Assembly: GCA_031270875.1 (NCBI GenBank)
Contig: JAISXC010000011.1
Span: 1 to 7,540 of the forward strand
Direction of reading: 5' to 3'
Length of the DNA: 7,540 nt
Source: Desulfovibrio sp.
GTDB taxonomy: Bacteria > Desulfobacterota > Desulfovibrionia > Desulfovibrionales > Desulfovibrionaceae
A program made the position numbers and the translations under genes. Positions 5,423 to 7,540 of this stretch are shown piece after piece (the first letter of the stretch is position 1; the number at the start of each line of letters is the position of its first letter). The notes beneath the pieces are model-generated. The model was not told where the DNA came from. It did no database searches and saw only the letters and a list, made by a program, of their open reading frames with translations.

Positions 5423-7051
5423 CTACGGAACGACCGTATGGCGCTGTTTTTCCCGCGGAACCCACCAGGATTCAAAATTGTACATGATTCCGGCCAGAGC
5501 CGGTTGTATGCCCGTGAAACGTCGCTGTATGACGGGCAGGGCATAGGGCACAAAGAGGAAGCAATAGGGCTGTTCCTCGGCCAGAATTTCCTGAAAGCGG
5601 TGGTACAGCGCGGCCCGTGCGTTCTGGTCCGGCGTGGCGCGTGCCTTTTCCAGCAACTCGTCCACTTCCTCGTTGATGTACCGTGTGATGTTGAGCCCAT
5701 TGTCCCGCGCGCCGGAGGAATGCCATATGGAATAGATGTCCGGGTCCTGCGGAATGGTCCAGCCCAGGATGATGGCGTCATAACGCCCCTTGTGCACGAA
5801 TTCGCGGATAAAGGCGGCCCATTCCACAGTGCGTATGCGCACGTCAATGCCCACGGCGGCAAGCTCGTGCTGTATGACTTCGGCTGTCAGGATGCGCTGC
5901 TCATTGCCCTGGTTGGTCAAAATGGTAAAGGAAAACGGTTTCCCGTCTCTTTCCAGGACGCCGTCGCCGTCTTTATCCCCGAATCCCGCTTGGGCCAGCA
6001 GGACGCGGGCGGCGGCGACATCCTGCCGCACCGGTTCAAGCGTTGGATGATAGGCCCAACTCCCGGGTTTGAAAGGGCCGAAGGCCGACATGCCTTGTCC
6101 GAGCAGCACACCCTTGACGATGTCCTCCCGGTTGATGGCAAGGGAAATGGCCTTGCGCACGCGCGCGTCCCGGAAAAAAGGATGGGCCATGTTGTACCCC
6201 AAAAAGACGTAAACAGACGCCAGATAGCGGTATTTGGCGAAATTTCTCCGCCAGAGGGGGCCGTTGGTTTCCCGCAGATACTGCATAGGATTCAGATCCA
6301 TCACATCCAGGCGGCCAGCGCGGGTTTCCATGAACATGGAGGCCGTGTCCGGAATGATGCGGTACACCACCTCGGCAATGTGCGGACGACCCAGGAAATA
6401 GGTGGGCGAGGCCGACAGGATGATGCGGCTGCCCGGCTCCCATCGTTTGAAGCGGTAGGGGCCGGCCCCGACGGGCCGGCGGGCGAAGGGGGTGTCGCGT
6501 ATGTTTTGTCCTTCAAGAATGTGCCTGGGCAGAATGGGATTCATCCAGGAGGCGATGGCGCGCGAAAAGAAATTTTCGTAACGCACTTCAAAAGAATAGC
6601 GGCCCGTTACCCGAAGTTCCCTGATACGCAGAAAATCGTCGGCATAGGGGCTTGCCGTGGCGGGATCAATAACGATCCGGTAAGTAAAAGCCACGTCTTC
6701 CGCCGTCAACTCCTGCCCGTCCTCCCATAAGATGCCTTTGCGCAGCCTGAAACGCAGAAGCCGTCCCTGGTCTTCCATGCTGAAATGTTCCGCCGCCCAG
6801 GGCTCCGCCCGCAAATCTCCGTTGTAGCGCAAGGGCGCGACAAAAAGAAGGTCCGACACCTCGTGCGAGGCGGAATCCGTGGTGATGTAGGGAATCAGAT
6901 TGGAAGCCTCGCCGATGCTGCCGAAAATGATGCGATCGCCAAAAGCCGGCTTCTCCTCCGCTTGCCCGCCGGCGGCGGCAGGGCAGCAAGAGTCCCGGGC
7001 GGCCAAGGTCAGGAACAACACGCAGAAAATTGTGAAAAAATTATTTTTCAT
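5423..7051 (-). CDS. Extracellular solute-binding protein, family 5 (peptide/nickel type ABC transporter)
   Basis: The product of 542 residues is a periplasmic substrate-binding protein of the SBP_bac_5 family, which delivers di- or oligopeptides, nickel complexes or similar ligands to an ABC permease. A signal sequence occupies about residues 1-30 (hydrophobic FFTIFCVLFLTLAA). The cysteines at 22-23 are not in a proper lipobox. The family signature is clear around 100-123 (RFRLRKGILWEDG, then LTAEDVAFTY). Other landmarks are PVGAGPYRF (193-201), RVRKAISLAINRE (297-309), the DxDxDG loop DKDGDGVLE (359-367) and a C-terminal lobe with GWTIPQDPDIYSIWHSS. Length and motifs fit peptide binders. 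I see no feature proving nickel specificity, and permease and ATPase genes are absent. No good Shine-Dalgarno precedes the ATG, where the DNA is AT-rich. A 438-residue plus-strand ORF across it is a shadow. Confidence 0.93.
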   Translation of the reverse strand: MKNNFFTIFCVLFLTLAARDSCCPAAAGGQAEEKPAFGDRIIFGSIGEASNLIPYITTDSASHEVSDLLFVAPLRYNGDLRAEPWAAEHFSMEDQGRLLRFRLRKGILWEDGQELTAEDVAFTYRIVIDPATASPYADDFLRIRELRVTGRYSFEVRYENFFSRAIASWMNPILPRHILEGQNIRDTPFARRPVGAGPYRFKRWEPGSRIILSASPTYFLGRPHIAEVVYRIIPDTASMFMETRAGRLDVMDLNPMQYLRETNGPLWRRNFAKYRYLASVYVFLGYNMAHPFFRDARVRKAISLAINREDIVKGVLLGQGMSAFGPFKPGSWAYHPTLEPVRQDVAAARVLLAQAGFGDKDGDGVLERDGKPFSFTILTNQGNEQRILTAEVIQHELAAVGIDVRIRTVEWAAFIREFVHKGRYDAIILGWTIPQDPDIYSIWHSSGARDNGLNITRYINEEVDELLEKARATPDQNARAALYHRFQEILAEEQPYCFLFVPYALPVIQRRFTGIQPALAGIMYNFESWWVPREKQRHTVVP

Positions 7052-7103
7052 AGAATTGTTTTAGTTGCTTTTGCCCTCAATCCTGTGCTATCGCCATAAG
7101 ACC
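7052..7103. promoter_or_regulatory. Divergent intergenic region
   Basis: Only 52 bp separate the start codons of the solute-binding protein gene and the divergent SWIM-domain gene, so any promoters must overlap each other or the coding starts. On the plus strand TTGCTT lies 18 bp from TATCGC, a poor match. No NikR-type inverted repeat (E. coli GTATGA...TCATAC or the GTGTTAC...GTAACAC type) is visible. Confidence 0.35.
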
Positions 7104-7540
7104 ATGAGCCGTTCAGAATTGAGTTCCATAAAGGAAATGTGCAGCAGATTCCTGCGTGACACCGTGCCTGAGTATGTCAGCGACGCCGCCAAGTATATAC
7201 TTTCGGACAACGGGGTGCAAAAAATAAATATCCAGGAGGGCGAGACCTGGGAAGTGCAGGGCACGATCCAAGGGGAAGGTTTTCAGGTATATACCCCTTC
7301 GCTGCTTTTTTCACTGACGGGGCAGGCCGTAACGAGCCGCTGCAACTGCGAGGATTCTTTTTCGGGGATTTGCCGCCATGTGGCGGCCCTGACCATGCAC
7401 TTCATGGAAGATTTGCGCAGAGAGCAGGGCGGCTCCGAGGACGCGCCGCCTCCGGCGGTGGACTGGAAGCGGAGTTTCCGCAGCTTTTTTTCCGCCGACG
7501 TGGAGCCGGAACCGGGCCGCTACTATCTTATTTTCCGTTT
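7104..7540 (+). CDS. SWIM zinc-finger protein, probably the N-terminus of an SNF2-family helicase (3' end outside window)
   Basis: From the ATG at 7104 the frame stays open to the right edge, giving 145 residues without a stop. A SWIM zinc finger of the form CxC-x7-CxH is formed by Cys80, Cys82, Cys90 and His92 (SRCNCEDSFSGICRHVAAL). The preceding 70 residues hold a short helix-rich start and a beta-rich stretch (WEVQGTIQGEGFQVY). This arrangement is typical of the N-terminus of bacterial SNF2/helicase-type ATPases that carry a SWIM domain, but the helicase motifs would lie beyond the window. A stand-alone SWIM protein is the alternative. The Shine-Dalgarno is weak (AAG at 7098-7100). Confidence 0.75.
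   Translation, partial: MSRSELSSIKEMCSRFLRDTVPEYVSDAAKYILSDNGVQKINIQEGETWEVQGTIQGEGFQVYTPSLLFSLTGQAVTSRCNCEDSFSGICRHVAALTMHFMEDLRREQGGSEDAPPPAVDWKRSFRSFFSADVEPEPGRYYLIFR

Noticed and set aside
5158..5862. 234-residue minus-strand ORF extending into the AT-rich gap
   Set aside because: Most of it is an alternate frame of the solute-binding protein gene. The part below 5422 looks hydrophilic and protein-like, but it has no clear start of its own apart from a TTG, and no recognised family.
5414..6730. 438-residue plus-strand ORF
   Set aside because: It lies wholly antisense to the solute-binding protein gene, whose family motifs are unmistakable. It starts with GTG without a ribosome-binding site and its product matches no family I know. 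Long antisense frames are common in GC-rich genes.
7052..7103. NikR operator controlling the solute-binding protein gene
   Set aside because: No inverted repeat resembling known NikR sites was found in this short region.

Overview
The window looks like a chromosomal segment of a Desulfovibrio-like deltaproteobacterium (Desulfovibrionales). This rests on the order rplU-rpmA-obgE-proB, on how closely the encoded proteins resemble those families as I remember them, and on the GC-rich composition. The assignment is an inference from gene content, since no search was run.

Layout, left to right. (1) Positions 1-1295 are the 3' end of a large repetitive, acidic, glycine-rich gene. Its tandem units of 306-312 bp carry RTX-like TGxGxDxVxI motifs, and the 5' end lies outside the window. 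(2) A well-formed sigma70-type promoter (TTGACA, 17 bp, CATACT) drives the ribosomal protein genes rplU (L21) and rpmA (L27). A strong intrinsic terminator follows rpmA. (3) obgE (ribosome-assembly GTPase) and proB (glutamate 5-kinase) sit 2 bp apart and probably form one unit. (4) nikR, a nickel-responsive ribbon-helix-helix regulator with all four nickel ligands present, follows on the same strand. (5) A stretch of about 370 bp (5050-5422) has no convincing gene. Its second half is strikingly AT-rich, and it holds short ORFs, a 10-bp-stem dyad and several TTGAC hexamers. (6) A family 5 extracellular solute-binding protein gene lies on the minus strand, convergent with nikR. (7) Divergent from it, a SWIM zinc-finger gene runs off the right edge.

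Functionally the core is housekeeping: 50S ribosomal proteins, 50S assembly control and the first step of proline synthesis. NikR and the solute-binding protein suggest a possible nickel or peptide uptake theme. However, no permease or ATPase genes are present and no NikR-type operator was recognised, so the link is only positional. The least explained parts are the repeat protein and the AT-rich gap after nikR. No clearly new multi-gene system is visible.
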